Of a stretch of DNA of 39,049 nt, positions 1 to 9,639 are shown one piece after another (positions within the stretch are counted from its first letter, which is position 1; every line of letters begins with the position of its first letter). The notes beneath the pieces were generated by a model. That model did not search any database and had not been told where the DNA came from. It was given only the letters and a program-made list of their open reading frames with translations. Source of the stretch: Phaeodactylum tricornutum CCAP 1055/1 (lineage: Eukaryota; Bacillariophyta; Bacillariophyceae; Surirellales; Neidiaceae); contig NC_011675.1 of assembly GCF_000150955.2 (NCBI RefSeq), positions 220,705 to 259,753 of the forward strand, given 5' to 3'. The translations under genes and the position numbers were made by a program.

Positions 1-573
1 TGCTTGGTCCCGGAGCAAGTAACGTCCAATAAAGAAAGATGCAGTGGCGCCCAAGCTTGCTCCAAGAAAAACAGCAAACACTCCAATAACAAGTCCCAGT
101 CCAAGGCCAAAGGAGGATGCGAAAACGAAACCAGCACCAAGCGTTAAAATTGAGCCGGGAATAAACAAAATTGTTGCAGCGAAGTAAACTAAAAAGTCAA
201 AAAGACATAGTGAGATCATTTCCTGGACCATGTGTGATATTTCAAGAGGCAGCTTGCTAATAGCGCGCAATACATACGCACCGAGCACAAAAAGGAAGAT
301 TCCTTCAACGGAATTCTCCTCAATCCAGTCGAGGAATGAATCGATTCCGTCACGCACGTATCTGTTTGTTAGTGAATCAAGGATGACAAAGGCAACAAAG
401 CCAAGTAACAAAAGACCAATAACAAGTTTTATTGTTGTTCGCCCTCGAGGAGAGTCGCGAGCTGCTTTTGGTCCATCATTCTCGGTAGTACTCATTCTGG
501 TCGACAAAGGACTGTCACAAGCATCAAAATCAACGACACCTATATCCACTTCTGATTCAGTTTCAACGTTCAT
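1..573 (-). CDS. TVP38/TMEM64-like (VTT/DedA-type) membrane protein, 5' part
   Basis: The gene runs off the left edge. The proposed start is the ATG at 573-571, in frame with everything downstream. The first exon (573-282) has an acidic, Ser-rich N-terminus and then a hydrophobic segment (around IKLVIGLLLLGFVAFVIL). A 93-bp intron (281-189) begins GTGCGT and ends TTTTTAG. Splicing it out gives the family signature FVLVYFAATILFIPGS, followed by LTLGAGFVFA and a Gly-rich membrane stretch that ends FFIGRYL. That pattern (FIPGS, then GAGF, then F.GR) is the core of the VTT domain of TVP38/DedA proteins, which are multi-pass membrane proteins of Golgi/ER or plastid membranes with scramblase-like or transport roles. 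Left unspliced, the frame stays open but breaks the motif, which supports the intron. The C-terminal half is outside the window. The family call is firm; localisation is unknown. Confidence 0.8.
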   Translation of the reverse strand, partial: MNVETESEVDIGVVDFDACDSPLSTRMSTTENDGPKAARDSPRGRTTIKLVIGLLLLGFVAFVILDSLTNRYVRDGIDSFLDWIEENSVEGIFLFVLGAYVLRAISKLPLEISHMVQEMISLCLFDFLVYFAATILFIPGSILTLGAGFVFASSFGLGLGLVIGVFAVFLGASLGATASFFIGRYLLRDQA

Positions 574-1094
574 CTTTGATTTGGCTTTTTCAATGTTCCT
601 TCTGCGAAATTGTGAAATCAAGAGATTCACTTGTACGATTGTACTACAGAAATAAATTGGCAAGATCGATAGTAGGCAATCGCATAATAGGCATCAACAG
701 TATACGGCTCAGGCTTTCTTTGTCTCGAGAAGAACTTGCGACGTCAGAGGCACGCTTACGTTAAGTTTTTAGCTTCTCCGAGCCTTTTCATACGTCGCCG
801 TCCATGGTCTATTCTATGATGTTCATAAATACAGAAGTCGGCCCGAGCAGTTTAGGCGTCTTCACTTTTTGATCGAATCGACAGAAACGAGAGACTTGGT
901 CCGTAAAATTACCTGTTTTTTTTGTCGCATACCTTGCCCTACCCTTGATTGGCAGAGTCCGGTGCGGAAAATCTGTGTAGGACGCTTTCGAATTCATTGA
1001 GAGATCATGGTCAATGCGAATTCGTTCCTTTGTCAACTATTGAACCAAAAACAGAATATGAAGATTATTTGAATGGGAAGTGAGTACATGAAGA
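574..1094. other. Intergenic region between divergent genes
   Basis: About 520 bp separate the start of the VTT gene on the minus strand from the start of the J-domain gene on the plus strand, so this is a likely shared promoter region. Open frames here are short and show no recognisable domain. I see no RNA gene or repeat. Confidence 0.5.
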
Positions 1095-1733
1095 ATGAAT
1101 TGGCGAGCAGCATCATCGGCCTCCTTGCGAAATGCCAAACAAGAACTCGTGCGACTGCTGTTCGGAGCGAGGTACACGCGGGTAGGCCGGTACGAACATC
1201 GTAGGCTCGACTATGCCGTATATTGCTATACAGACTTGCGAACCGCATTCTTGCAGCGCGCACAGGTGCTGCATCCCGACAAATTACAGTGCTCCCACAA
1301 ACATGCTCGGGGGCGCGAGGCATCAAAAAAAGAGTTTGTTGCTCTCATGGAAGCTTGGAATCGATACGACGAGATCGCTAAAACGGTGAAAGGCGTAGGA
1401 AGCTCAGAAACATCCGCGAACTTCACCATGTTTGGTGTGGGATGCTCATTTTCTGACAATGACGATGAGCGATTATTACGTGAGAAAATTATGGACCAAG
1501 CCTGTCGAGGGTGGTTTTCGTCGGGCCCCTTGGGAGTCGGCGGATGCGAAACGGACCAAACGGCCCGGAAAGATTTACGTGTAGAGCACACCATCTCCTT
1601 TATTACTGATGATGACTTTGTCGAGGAGGTAAAGGAAAATGCGTTCCGAGAAAATTCAGTGAAGCCCTCCTCCATCCGATCAATGAAGCACCTAGTAGGG
1701 AAATTTTATCCTGGTGCTATCAATTCAAAGTAA
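1095..1733 (+). CDS. Small J-domain (DnaJ-like) protein
   Basis: A single 212-codon exon. Residues about 37-95 look like a divergent J-domain: a helix LRTAFLQRAQVLHPDK carries the diagnostic HPD tripeptide at residues 60-62, and after a short basic loop comes EFVALMEAWNRYDE, which matches the third J-domain helix (F..l..Aw..y). J-domains stimulate the ATPase of Hsp70 partners. The N-terminus (MNWRAASSASLRNAKQELVR) is rich in Arg, Ala and Ser with no acidic residue until Glu17, compatible with a mitochondrial presequence (inference). The C-terminal 110 residues, with a hydrophobic motif FTMFGVGCSF and an acidic segment DNDDE, are not recognised. There is no Gly/Phe-rich or zinc-finger region, so it would be a type III (class C) J-protein. 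Confidence 0.7.
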   Translation: MNWRAASSASLRNAKQELVRLLFGARYTRVGRYEHRRLDYAVYCYTDLRTAFLQRAQVLHPDKLQCSHKHARGREASKKEFVALMEAWNRYDEIAKTVKGVGSSETSANFTMFGVGCSFSDNDDERLLREKIMDQACRGWFSSGPLGVGGCETDQTARKDLRVEHTISFITDDDFVEEVKENAFRENSVKPSSIRSMKHLVGKFYPGAINSK

Positions 1734-1769
1734 ACTGTTTCTACTGTTAAGAGTTTCTTGTCGAAACAA

Positions 1770-2835
1770 ATGCTGATCCGAAGGATCATTTCCTACAGCA
1801 GGTAGGTAGTGCAAAATGAAATGAATCCTTCCCTTTGTCTTAAATGAATCCTAGATTCTAATGTAGTGAAAAGTAGGTTACCATTACACCTGATTGCACA
1901 GATTCTTTCGAAAATTCCGGTTTCTGACCTTTTGACAGGTAGCAGAGACGTAAAAACTGTTTCTGGAATATTTTTCTTTTCGGTCAATCTACCGTTTTGA
2001 TGCTTGATGAATCGCTTCTCTAGTTGTGGTAAGAGTGTTCTCTTTTTTGAATTTGCACAATTCAGATTGCTTCCAAACTTTGCAATTGTCTGTGAATCAC
2101 CAATCATTAAAGTTCCATCGCTTTTCACAATCGTACTTTCGTTTCGAGACGTCAAGTCCAAGGGGAAAGAAGCTGGGACGTCTCGTCGGAGCTGGGCCTT
2201 GGTGATTGTGTAAGTAACAAGTTAGACATAGTAGTCACTTGCAATTGACAGTCTTTCCAGTTTGTTGGTAATTGGGAAAATTTGACGGTTTGTCTATTTC
2301 CCTTATTTTTTTACCTTATTGTAAATGAGGAAGCTCATACTAGAGTTGAAGTGATCTATTGACTCACAGTCAAGCTTACCTTTCTCTTTTTCACAACAGG
2401 ATGGTGTGATGAACGCAAACGCAATGATGGCAACTGGAGAATGGTGGTCTTTTGGGACAAAAAGAGCTTTTACGAGAATTTGTGTCATAAAACTATTAAA
2501 AGACTATTTACTGTTAATCCGGATTGGAATGTCTGGAACACTAGTATAGTTTGTGTTGTGTTGGTACTCCTCAAAAATCCATCAAACACCCCAATGCCTG
2601 ATGGAGGAGGCTTCTGAGACTATTGAAACCAACATTGAATGCCTTGTACACTAGCATAGTTTGCACAATGTCCGTACTGCTACAGTTTGCTTGCAAATTC
2701 GACTCATTTGATTCACATCATATCCTGAATTCTCATTGACTGGTATCACTTTATTTTGCTAAACGTGGAAGAGCACACCCTAATCAAAGCTTATATGCGA
2801 CAAGTCTCTTTCCTCCGACCATCTCACACTTAGAG
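1770..2835 (-). mobile_element. Decayed solo LTR of the same copia family as the LTR at 30077-30605
   Basis: Several blocks align in order and orientation with the LTR at 30077-30605. GATCCGAAGGATC near 1774 matches GACCCGAAAGGATC. GAAAATTCCGGTTTCT near 1912, then CAGAGACGTAA and TCAATCTAC, match GAAAACTCCGGTTTCT, CAGAGACGTAA and TTGATCTAC. Near 2795-2835, ATGCGACAAGTC and TCACACTTAGAG match ATGCGACATGTC and TCACACTTGAAT. The middle (about 2160-2700) has no counterpart and looks like a later insertion. No coding part is present, so this is an old solo LTR, clearly older than the copy at 30 kb. It ends just upstream of the LarB-like gene. Confidence 0.55.
2536..2681. repeat. Degenerate direct repeat pair inside the inserted segment
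   Basis: Positions 2536-2570 and 2646-2681 are imperfect direct copies: both contain ACACTAG(T/C)ATAGTTTG followed about 12 bases later by (G)GTACTCCT or CGTACTGCT. The spacing is about 110 bp. The origin is unknown; it may be a remnant of the element inserted into the solo LTR. Confidence 0.4.
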
Positions 2836-2867
2836 TTCCCAATATTTACAGTGAATGAAATGTTATT

Positions 2868-4063
2868 TTGAGACGTGCTGCCTTGGATCATTGGCGATAT
2901 TATGGTTGTTGTAACGAGGTTAGGAGAATCCTCGTATTCACGGTCGATGGCGTCCGCAGCCTAACCGTGAGAGACAATCCTTCTACACCACAAGGTCGTC
3001 AACTTTACAGCCCCTGGCCATCAAACGACAACATGTGCTATCTCAACACAGCTGTAAAAGGAAAAGGCTTCCGGAATATCGCCATCCCCAAGCGCATTTG
3101 TCGCCAGATGCTTTGTTCACTGCCGTCGCATTTTGGCCTAAAGGGACATGCCGTAAATGAGTCTGAATGTGTTGCGAAACTAAATCAAACTTTTACAAAG
3201 CGAGGATTTTCCTCGTATTCGTCAGAAGAGCTGCTTGCATCGTATGCTAGTCTAGATCACAAAAGGTATAGACGTACCGGGTTTCCAGAGGCTGTTTTTG
3301 CGGAGGGTAAGACTGCGTCACAGGTTGCCTTAATTCTGGACGACATGGCTCGAAGTGTCAACGACTCTCTTGAGGATGGAGAAATCGGTGCACTTGTTGG
3401 AACAACCATTCTAGCGACCAGGTAGGACCTCTGCTCAATGCTTCAACCGGCGTGGTCAAAAATGCTGCTTCGCTTACGTACTCACCAAAAACATGAGTTG
3501 TCGTTTGCTTTAGGGTTTCTCGTGATATGTACAATGAATTGGAAGAAATTCAACTACATCATGGGACAATGCAATATTTTGACGTTGCAAGAATCGTGTC
3601 AGTACAGGCATCTGGGATGCTGGATGAAACTACAAGTAAATGGAAGACTTCAAAGCGACCGCGTGTCGTCGTGGCCACGGCAGGCACGACGGATTTGCCT
3701 GTATCAGAAGAAGCAGCAGTTACACTGGAAGCAGCTGGCTGCGAAGTAGATCGCATCTACGATGCCGGAGTTGCTGGATTACATCGAATCGTGCGAGCGA
3801 TTCCTCGCTTGACACATCCCGATGTGTCTTGCGTAATCGTATGTGCTGGAATGGACGGAGCACTACCTAGCGTAGTTGGAGGGCTGGTTAGCGTTCCGGT
3901 GGTCGCCGTGCCGACAAGCGTTGGCTATGGGGCGTCGTTCGGAGGCATCAGTGCAATGCTCACTATGCTAAATAGTTGCAGTCCAGGAGTTGGTGTCGTC
4001 AATATTGACAATGGCTTTGGCGCCGCGGCTCTAGCTTACAAGTGCCTTAGAAAGCAAGTCTAG
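2868..4063 (+). CDS. LarB/CpmA-family (PurE-like) protein
   Basis: Exons at 2868-3421 and 3514-4063 flank a 92-bp intron (GTAGGA...TTTAG). The join restores [14 protein letters not shown], which is conserved in the family. LarB carboxylates nicotinic-acid adenine dinucleotide in nickel-pincer cofactor synthesis in bacteria; CpmA is the cyanobacterial relative. Signatures are [12 protein letters not shown] (residues 138-149), [63 protein letters not shown], and [10 protein letters not shown] with the likely reactive Cys, followed by [12 protein letters not shown]. The bacterial motif as I remember it is [13 protein letters not shown], so the Asp here is a conservative swap. The start is unresolved: the frame opens after a stop at 2856, 2868 is a TTG, and the first in-frame ATG is codon 56 ([10 protein letters not shown]). 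A short upstream exon or a start at codon 56 are both possible. The N-terminal ~100 residues are not recognised. Confidence 0.85.
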
Positions 4064-4420
4064 TGTTAGCATTAACGAGATAGCTGATGCGTATGCAACA
4101 GAATGGGTGGTTTATCGATCTTATTGTTAGAAAATGAATTTCGATATCGCAGTTAGCAAAATGTGATAGATGATGTTCATCGAGCCGTCCTTCCCTTGGG
4201 TATGTTTTTGCTGAAGTACGTCAGCCCATATGAAAAAGACTGATGGTATGTTCGCATCAGCAGCAGCTTGACAAGCTCGAAGTCAAGTGATTCGTCGCGG
4301 AAAGCCGAAAGTGTCACAAACATGTTTACCACACACATCGCAAAGTTTGAAAATACTCTTTAGACTAAAAAGAAGCATTGACCCAATACCCAGCCTTGTA
4401 TTGTCAGCTAAATATCCAAG
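4064..4420. other. Intergenic region upstream of the FKBP gene
   Basis: 357 bp between two genes on the same strand. It holds the 3' UTR of the LarB-like gene and the promoter and 5' UTR of the FKBP gene. I see no repeat, RNA gene or convincing small gene. Confidence 0.5.
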
Positions 4421-4981
4421 ATGCGTCCCAAAATTATCCTGCTCACGTTACTTTTGTTTAGCTCCGCATTCTCTGCTCGATCGCTTTCGATGCCAACCAA
4501 GGATTCACCGTCTCGACGTGCCGTCATCAACAAGGTCGCTGCTGCATCGCTTGCCGTTGTCACGGGATCTGGTGTGAATATGAGGGCCGCATTTGCAGTA
4601 CCGGAAATTCTTATGACGCAAGGCGGTATCAAATATGCCATCCTCAAACCCAGTAAGGAAAAGGGAGTTCCACTCAAGGGAGACATTGTGGCTATTGAAT
4701 ACACAGGCTATTTGATCGATGGGACTATCTTTGATGCCTCTCATGCTGAGGGCAAGAAAAATGCACTCATGTTTGAGGTGGGAGGAAACGCTGTCGTCGA
4801 TGGAATTAACGAAATGGTCATGAATATGGGAGTTGGAGAGAAAGTCCAGGCTATTATTCCGGCGGACAAGGCTTTCGGAGACAAGGGACTCTGTCTCGAG
4901 AACGGTGAATGCCTCATTAAACCTAAGTCGACGCTTGTTTACGACGTCTTCTTAAAAAGGAGCGCCATCCCACCGCCGTAA
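4421..4981 (+). CDS. FKBP-type peptidyl-prolyl isomerase, predicted thylakoid lumen
   Basis: A single exon of 186 codons. The N-terminus reads as tripartite targeting for a complex plastid: an ER signal peptide (residues 1-17, KIILLTLLLFSSAF) with an SAF motif at its cleavage site, a basic Ser-rich transit region, then a twin-arginine lumen signal (SRRAVINKVAAASLAVV, ending in AAFA before Val60). The FKBP fold spans about residues 83-179: VPLKGDIVAIEYTGYLIDG, TIFDAS, FEVGGNAVVDGINEMVMNMG, GEKVQAIIPADKAFGDKG and LVYDVFLKR. FKBPs catalyse cis-trans isomerisation of X-Pro bonds. Lumenal FKBPs assist assembly of photosynthetic complexes. The pair of cysteines in the GLCLENGEC loop is compatible with redox control, as known for some plant lumen FKBPs (inference). 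It converges on RRN3 with a 100-bp gap. Confidence 0.9.
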   Translation: MRPKIILLTLLLFSSAFSARSLSMPTKDSPSRRAVINKVAAASLAVVTGSGVNMRAAFAVPEILMTQGGIKYAILKPSKEKGVPLKGDIVAIEYTGYLIDGTIFDASHAEGKKNALMFEVGGNAVVDGINEMVMNMGVGEKVQAIIPADKAFGDKGLCLENGECLIKPKSTLVYDVFLKRSAIPPP

Positions 4982-5080
4982 TCTTACGTCTTAAATACCC
5001 TCCCGTACTGACTGAGAGCAGCATTAACAAACAATTCATGAAGAGAAGTAACATAAACCTTCTATGCCTAAGCAATTCAT

Positions 5081-7412
5081 TTACCAGCTACCGTTTTCCA
5101 TGCTCGGAGCCCTGGATCTTTTCATAGTATCGGTCCATGGTTCTCGCGAAGAATCTCGCTTGAAAGGGACGTTTGATGAGCTTTCAGTGGAAACAGTTGA
5201 TCTACTCGAAGCGCTTGCTGGCCCGAATTCTGAGCCAAGACTCATAGGCTGAAACGATTTCGTCACAATTTCATTATCGAAATCATCATGGCTCACACCA
5301 TCCGCAATGCTACCCTTTTTGTTGTCAGATTCGTCGTCATCCACATGTTGCTCATCCGAGGGATTCAAGACGCTGTCTTCGTCTTTCATAAACCGCTCCG
5401 TGATTGAACCGTTCCAATGATTATAAAATGGGTCCACGAAAACATGTGATTTCCGCAGCAAATACGGGTCAAATGGAAAGAAAGAATCAAGAGGATTGGT
5501 ACCTTTTCCCAAACCTCCAACGCCGCCACTAAGGCGTTCCTTTTCCAATGTAGCCGGTGTTGCGATAGGAGTTACCTGCCTTTTATTGCGCTTGACAACA
5601 TTGTTCTCGTCTTGTGCTAGTTGACAATAGACAATTGCATTGATGAGGTGGCAAAACTTGGACAACTCCAGGAACTCATTACGCACGCTTTCCAAGCAGT
5701 AACGAAGGGGCTGTAGTGGATGCGAGCAGAGACTCGTCCATCGCTCAGGTGAAATATCGAGATGCTCTGGTTGGGCAAAACCATCGCTCGATGGTTTCGT
5801 AGATTTTCGATAAAACTCAATAGCTTCCACCCCTCGAAAACACATGATGTAAAATGCTGCTTGACTAATCGTGTAAAACAATGAGTGAAAATTGCATTGC
5901 TCTCGTGCATCAGCTGCGTGAACCGAAAGCGAGTCCAATGACTGCATATATGCTTCACCCCATCGCAAAAGAGCACAGACCGATTCACAGCAAGTTTCTT
6001 CGCAAACAAACGAAGCTCGACTGACAAACGACGCCAAATAACAAGCAGCTGCTTGTCGAGTAACCGTCGCACGGTAGGGATCTACAATCACATGAATAAG
6101 ACTGCTCGCAAACTTTCGATAGAGTATCGCTGGGGACTGGTCGTTTTGGCAAGATGCTGATTCCAGCGCCTTGTTTTCCAGGCCACAAACGTGCACTATC
6201 AAAAACTGTACAAACTTAGACTTGTGCGTAATGATAATGGAGGATTCAAAAAATTGGGCAAGAATGCGATATTTCTCACGAATGAGATCTGCATTGCCAG
6301 CACAGCTTTGCTCGACATACTCAAGCAAAAGAAACATCAAGGAGTCGAGCTTTTCGGCCATATCATTCACGATACTTTCCTGTACATTCACTTCATTTAG
6401 CTGCCTCCGTCGCAATGAATGTGCATCGGAGTCCATGTCCAATTGAAAAACACTGTAGTCCGTGTCGATTTCAGCTTCCCCACCTTCGTCAATTTTTATC
6501 TCGACGTCCATTTCTAAACTTTTCTCAATCAAAAACTCGAGAACCTGTGCTTCCATGGCGGGGACATATCTAACCACCTCTAAACAGTGGCGGTAGAACC
6601 ACTTCAATTGGTCAACGGGTTTGCTCCGGAAAGGAACGCTTGCCGCCATAATGGGAAATAACTCACTTTTTGCCTTTGGGCAAAGTCGAACAATTGTGGC
6701 CATTGCAGCATGAAGCCGTTGCGTTCTGGAACACAGATATAGCTACATTAGTGAGCACTATCGAAAAGAGAGAGACGAGCACTAGCGCCTGTGTCGAAGC
6801 AACTTACTGTTCGAAGGGTGCGTCAACACTTTCAAACGATAACATTGACCAAAGCGAGGTAAGGATGGGTATCATAAAAACTGAGTTTGCCGACACCAAA
6901 GCCATCATAAGATGCAGTTGCGCATCAGCGATATCATAGTCCACATAGTCGTCCATTGAAGATTGCGATTCTGCGGGACACGGTAGTCGAAAGGGATTCA
7001 ATCGAATAATATGGTGAATAAGTCGGGCATGCCGCGCCGAAGAAGCTAGACGATTCAATGTTGCGCCATGCCCCGAAGTACGCAGAGCCAAAAGAATGCG
7101 GTGGATCATAGCGAGATCTTTTCTTACTAGAAAAGGATCAATTAATGCGCTGTAGTTCTCAGTTGGATTGGTACCATCCCCAGATTCGTACTGTTGTTGC
7201 ACTGCACTGGCCACAAACAACTCGACCGGTTCGATTTCGGCACGAGTAGGCATCTTGCATTTTGGCAGAACAAGCTGCTCCCCAACGGATTTTTCAGGAT
7301 TCCTCCTTATCGATGCACAGTATGGGGTAAACCGCTCTTGGGTTGTATCATCTATTTTGGACATGTTGCAGCGGAACGGTTTGCCAACTAAGGTGCCAAA
7401 TGTTAAAGGCAA
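5081..7412 (-). CDS. RRN3: RNA polymerase I transcription initiation factor RRN3 (TIF-IA)
   Basis: Exons at 7412-6808 and 6725-5081 flank an 82-bp intron (GTAAGT...TTCCAG), giving 749 residues. The junction reads FEQTQRLHAAMATIVRLCPK, the expected RRN3 sequence. RRN3 bridges RNA polymerase I and the core promoter factor on rDNA and controls rRNA synthesis. Family features are DLAMIHRILLALR, LHAAMATIVRLCPKAKSEL, FPIMAASVPFRSK, QLKWFYRHCLEVVRYVP, LEFLIEKSLEMDVEIKIDE, the acidic linker ending LDSLMFLLLEYV, then FASSLIHVIVDPYR and RQAAACYLASFVSRASF. The C-terminus carries FFPFDPYLLRKSHVFVDP and ends in a Ser-rich tail, a likely phosphorylation region. The first 60 residues are not conserved. The start at 7412 is the first ATG of the frame. 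The match is strong over the full length. Confidence 0.9.
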
Positions 7413-7599
7413 CGCTAGTTAGGTATCAGAATATGGGCGTTCGAGAAAATTCCAGCCAAGCTGCTGAGTGAAACTGTTAGTCACAGTCAATCAATAAAAC
7501 GCACCGCTTTGCTTGATTCACAAGTTTTTTCTCATGGTCAGAGTAAAGACGGAATCCCAACATCAAATTAACAGGAAAGGTAAAATAAAGAGCAAATTC

Positions 7600-7827
7600 C
7601 CTATTCGGGCCTCGTCCAGGCCGCATTTCCACTATTCCGGCCAATTCCGAGATTTACAGTCCTATGAGAAATATAATCTACATTACCATCGACGAGTATA
7701 ATGGAATAGATCCGAACAGATTTTGTTACTTAAAAGGTACTTTACGCTCAAAATATAAGACTTACATTCATAAATCTCGGATTTGGCCAGAAAAGAGGAA
7801 GTGCGGCCTAGACGAGCCCCGAATAGG
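7600..7827. mobile_element. MITE-like inverted-repeat element, copy 1
   Basis: About 228 bp bounded by ~55-bp terminal inverted repeats. The left end reads CCTATTCGGGCCTCGTC, then AGGCCGCA, then CCGGCCAATTCCGAGATTTA. The right end is its reverse complement with a few changes (TAAATCTCGG, TTGGCCAG, TGCGGCCT, GACGAGCCCCGAATAGG). The interior has no coding capacity, so it would depend on a transposase made elsewhere. The repeats share their layout with the element at 8052-8502. A target-site duplication is not clear; AAAT-type sequence lies on both sides. Confidence 0.7.
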
Positions 7828-8051
7828 AAATATTTCATCTGAAGAGGAATAGAGCCCCTCCATGAGTTTTAAAACAAGAATTGCGGACGCCGGTTCGTCT
7901 TCTAGCTAGAACGTCTTGCATTAGGCGCCTCAACCGGTCTAGCTAGGTATTCCAATTCACTGGCAGAAAAATCCTTGCTCTACGTGGTTGCAAAATGTAA
8001 GTGGCGGTCATGTCTGTACGTCTGTCTGAGGTTGATTCATGAGGGTATTCA

Positions 8052-8502
8052 CTAATCCGGCCTCGATGAGGCAGCAAAATCACTAATTCGGCCAAAATCA
8101 AGATTTACTAAGTACCGAAGGTGGGGCCACATTGCTCTCCCTAGTAGTGAAAATTATGAAGAAATATGGATCTCAAATAATTCAAGTATTTACAGATTGC
8201 ATTCACTATTAATTTTTGAGATGCTGGATTTGACACATTCACTGTCAAGGATTATTTTTTGAGGCCTGCAATGGAATATGATGTTCTCGAAACGACGCTT
8301 CGTCCGCATGAAGCATATTGAGAGATGATCCATTGATAAATCCTTACGAAAAGTGGCTTGAGCATGGAAGTTTCAAGTTCAGTTATGTATGTGATCCAAC
8401 TACTTAGGAAGCAACTCTGGCCCTACCTTAGCTACTTACAGTCAACGAAATCTAGGTTTTGGCCGGATCAGTGATTTTGCGGTCTCATCGAGGCCGGATT
8501 GT
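8052..8502. mobile_element. MITE-like inverted-repeat element, copy 2 (longer)
   Basis: About 450 bp with ~55-bp terminal inverted repeats. The left end has AATCCGGCCTCGATGAGGC, GCAAAATCACTAATTCGGCC and AAAATCAAGATTT. The right end has AAATCTAGGTTTTGGCC, GGATCAGTGATTTTGC, GGTCTCATCGAGGCCGGATT. Weaker inverted similarity continues inward (ACTAAGTACCGAAGGTGGGGCC against its inverse near 8401-8435), so each arm may be ~100 bp. There is no coding capacity. It belongs to the same family as copy 1, 225 bp to the left. Confidence 0.7.
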
Positions 8503-9639
8503 TTTCACAAGCGAGCGAGAGCGCTCTACTCTAGTGAGTAGATCTAGTAGAGCTATCTCATGTTAGGGAGTCTTGCACCCGCTCTCGATTGGGATGTCGG
8601 ACAGACCTCTAGTTCGCGACCAGCGGACGGACCTGACAGCACAGTCGTTCACTTCATATCGACGTCATCAAAAATTCATGCCGGAGAACATAGCCTGTTA
8701 CAAAACGAGGGCCCTTAACCCCCCACCTAAACTGGTACTTTGAAAGTGACTCGGATAACCGAGAATATCCAACACAGTCCAGCAATTTCGAGGAAATCCT
8801 ACATCGGAAGGTTCCACCCAATACTGCGAAACGAGCCTTACGTCTCGAGCTGATCCACACGACGGCGTCTATCTCAACCAAGCATAACAAATCATCATGA
8901 AGAAGATTGCGCAACACATTGTTCTTTCAATAGGATCTCCTCTGATTGTTGTCTACGTGATCCTGAGCGAAACCTTCCATATTACAAAGAAAAATCTGAC
9001 GTCGGCCAAGATTCACCCAATCTCGTCGTCATAGGCTTCATCAGTACAAGAAGTTGAATGGGTCGAAGCATACGACGAAATCATACCGCAGCTGAATCTC
9101 TGAGACTGAGCCGTATGTGTATGAAGATGGACGATCCCAACGTTGGGAAAAGATAATCACGATTTCTCACAGTCAGTGTTGCGAGGACACACAGATACCT
9201 TTCCTTTCAGGAGCCAGCGCTTTGCAATCTCTAAAATTTAGGCTCTACGCGCGCCAGCAATCTAAACAATTATAGTGTAAGTTGCGTCTTGCTCGCGTCG
9301 TAGGGTTTTTGTTCACTTTAAATATTTCATCAAGTTGGTAGTCATAGAATAAATACTGCCGCCGTCTGCCCCCTGCCAGTTTGGATAAAGATGGAGACGG
9401 CGTTCCGTCTGTCGCAGATATGTCGTATCGCTATATCGATATGCTAACTTGAATACTTGAAAAGTACTTCCATGTCACTGTGAGCAGTTTACAGTAAATG
9501 ATGTTTCACTGTCTGTGTCGGTCGGCATCTGTACTCACTGTCACAATCAGTCACGCACTGACCCAAAGTTCTCTATCGACTCAGAAACCAAAAAAAGCGA
9601 TAGTTAGAACGATAAAAGCGCACAAGCAACCAGAGGACC
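8503..9639. other. Gene-poor region and promoter of the C2/U-box gene
   Basis: About 1.1 kb without a supported gene. The longest frame (87 codons, minus strand, 8917-8654) shows no domain. A short perfect-arm hairpin sits at about 8530-8560 (GCTCTAC...GTAGAGC). Near 9167-9540 there are several copies of an ACAGT/ACTGT motif (TCACAGTCA at 9167, TCACTGTGA at 9475, TTACAGTAA at 9489), which may mark the promoter of the gene at 9640. Confidence 0.45.

Noticed and set aside
809-1036. 75-codon frame on the minus strand between the VTT and J-domain genes
   Set aside because: No domain or coding-like composition is seen, and it lies in a likely promoter region.
1793-2213. Open frames of 69-122 codons on both strands
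   Set aside because: They lie inside the decayed solo LTR, overlap each other, and show no domain.
2868-2924. ATG at 2856 with a short hydrophobic frame as the start of the LarB-like gene
   Set aside because: It is in another frame and stops after 19 codons; linking it would need an implausibly short intron of about 41 bp.
8654-8917. 87-codon frame on the minus strand, possible small gene or transposase piece
   Set aside because: No recognisable motif, no splice support and no homologue that I can recall.
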